Source: DATLSM01 sp963722965 (GTDB lineage Bacteria > Actinomycetota > Thermoleophilia > Solirubrobacterales > 70-9). From it: DNA of 64,000 nucleotides. Each line of letters starts with the position of its first letter. Within the stretch, counting starts at the first letter, position 1. This document shows, piece by piece, positions 63,684 to 64,000 of this stretch. Location: the NCBI GenBank assembly GCA_963722965.1, contig CAVROX010000011.1, positions 62,001 through 126,000 on the forward strand, written 5' to 3'. The position numbers were made by a program, and so were the translations under genes. The notes beneath the pieces are model-generated. The model ran no database searches. It was given only the letters and a program-made list of their open reading frames with translations, and had not been told where the DNA came from.

Positions 63684-64000
63684 TCAGGCAGGTAGATGCG
63701 CTCCCAGGGCTGCGAGCGCGACGCCGGCGAGACCGGCGAAAAGCAGAGTGCCGACGACCCCCCGGCGCAGCAGCAAGAGCGCCACGGCTGCCGCGGCAAG
63801 GACCGCGAGCTGCCAGCCCTCCGAGAGGGCGCTCGCCAGCGGAATCGCCGAGCCGAGAATTGCGCCGATCGCCGCCGGGCCCGCCCCGTCGAGGAATGCG
63901 CGGGCCCGCCTGTCTCTACGCAAGCGATCGAAGCGCTCCCCGCCGATCAAGATGAACGAGAAAGACGGCGCGAATGCGACCAGGGCGGCCAACAGCGCCC
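63684..64000 (-). CDS. chrA: Chromate transporter, C-terminal part (cut by window edge)
   Basis: The visible 105 codons run in from the right edge and end at 63684. FAPSFSFILIGGERFDRLRRDRRARAFLDG and the following helices AAIGAILGSAIPLA and AAAAVALLLLRRGVVGTLLFAGL fit the second half of a CHR-domain chromate transporter. The family exports chromate, and some members move other oxyanions. The missing part lies beyond position 64000. Confidence 0.75.
   Translation of the reverse strand, partial: ALLAALVAFAPSFSFILIGGERFDRLRRDRRARAFLDGAGPAAIGAILGSAIPLASALSEGWQLAVLAAAAVALLLLRRGVVGTLLFAGLAGVALAALGAHLPA

Overview
The window is high-GC bacterial chromosome, about two-thirds G+C by eye. It looks like an actinobacterium, probably of the Thermoleophilia/Solirubrobacterales type. 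The support is a Mycobacterium-like MurA with Asp in place of the catalytic Cys, SepF, a RsiG-like c-di-GMP anti-sigma candidate, a GarA-like FHA gene next to an FtsR-like MerR gene, a WS/DGAT acyltransferase, many GTG/TTG starts, and many genes that appear to be transcribed without a leader. The lineage call is inference; the complete 16S gene at about 15327-16873 would settle it.

Layout. (1) 1-11691, plus strand: branched-chain amino acid genes (leuA, cut by the left edge; an XRE-cupin regulator; leuC, leuD, a methyltransferase, leuB, ilvE, cimA), then a DegT aminotransferase, argH and mpg. (2) 11688-15053: a bifunctional penicillin-binding protein diverging from tyrS. (3) 15054-20280: a complete 16S-23S-5S operon without a spacer tRNA, with clear processing stems and a terminator. 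(4) 20280-21404: a gene-poor stretch with a decayed beta-helix protein. (5) 21405-29532: murA, hisZGDBHAF and a CCA-adding-type nucleotidyltransferase. (6) 29572-33803: pgeF-yggS-sepF-proC-yggT-lspA-rluD. (7) 33935-44052: rpsB-tsf-pyrH-frr-uppS-cdsA-dxr-rseP-ispG-proS-pgsA, linking translation, phospholipid and isoprenoid synthesis. (8) 44144-48699: RsiG-like protein, zinc-ribbon/FHA protein, MerR regulator, SRPBCC protein, AGPS-like flavoenzyme, and a membrane protein joining a sigma-4-like helix-turn-helix to an anti-sigma-like outer domain. (9) 48772-57838: thioesterase, nadE, WS/DGAT, dinB, ccdA, flavin reductase, SCP-x thiolase and an SDR. (10) 57864-61875: a scarred amino-acid permease behind kdpDE, then PAP2 phosphatase and lipid kinase genes with abutting starts. 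(11) 61862-63683: a small accessory stretch with short repeats and small orphan ORFs. (12) A chromate-transporter end at the right edge.

How the genes work together. LeuA and CimA feed the shared LeuCD/LeuB/IlvE enzymes, so leucine and threonine-independent isoleucine synthesis can run from one cluster. HisZ with short-form HisG makes the hetero-octameric ATP phosphoribosyltransferase. UppS, CdsA, Dxr, RseP and IspG supply lipid carrier, phospholipid and isoprenoid precursors.

Two points affect how the sequence is read. Three core genes (leuC, hisF, nadE) carry single-base frameshifts in G-rich runs and are probably sequence errors, because each protein is otherwise intact. Many starts also sit six or seven bases after a TANNNT element, the signature of leaderless transcription, and I used this to choose several start codons.
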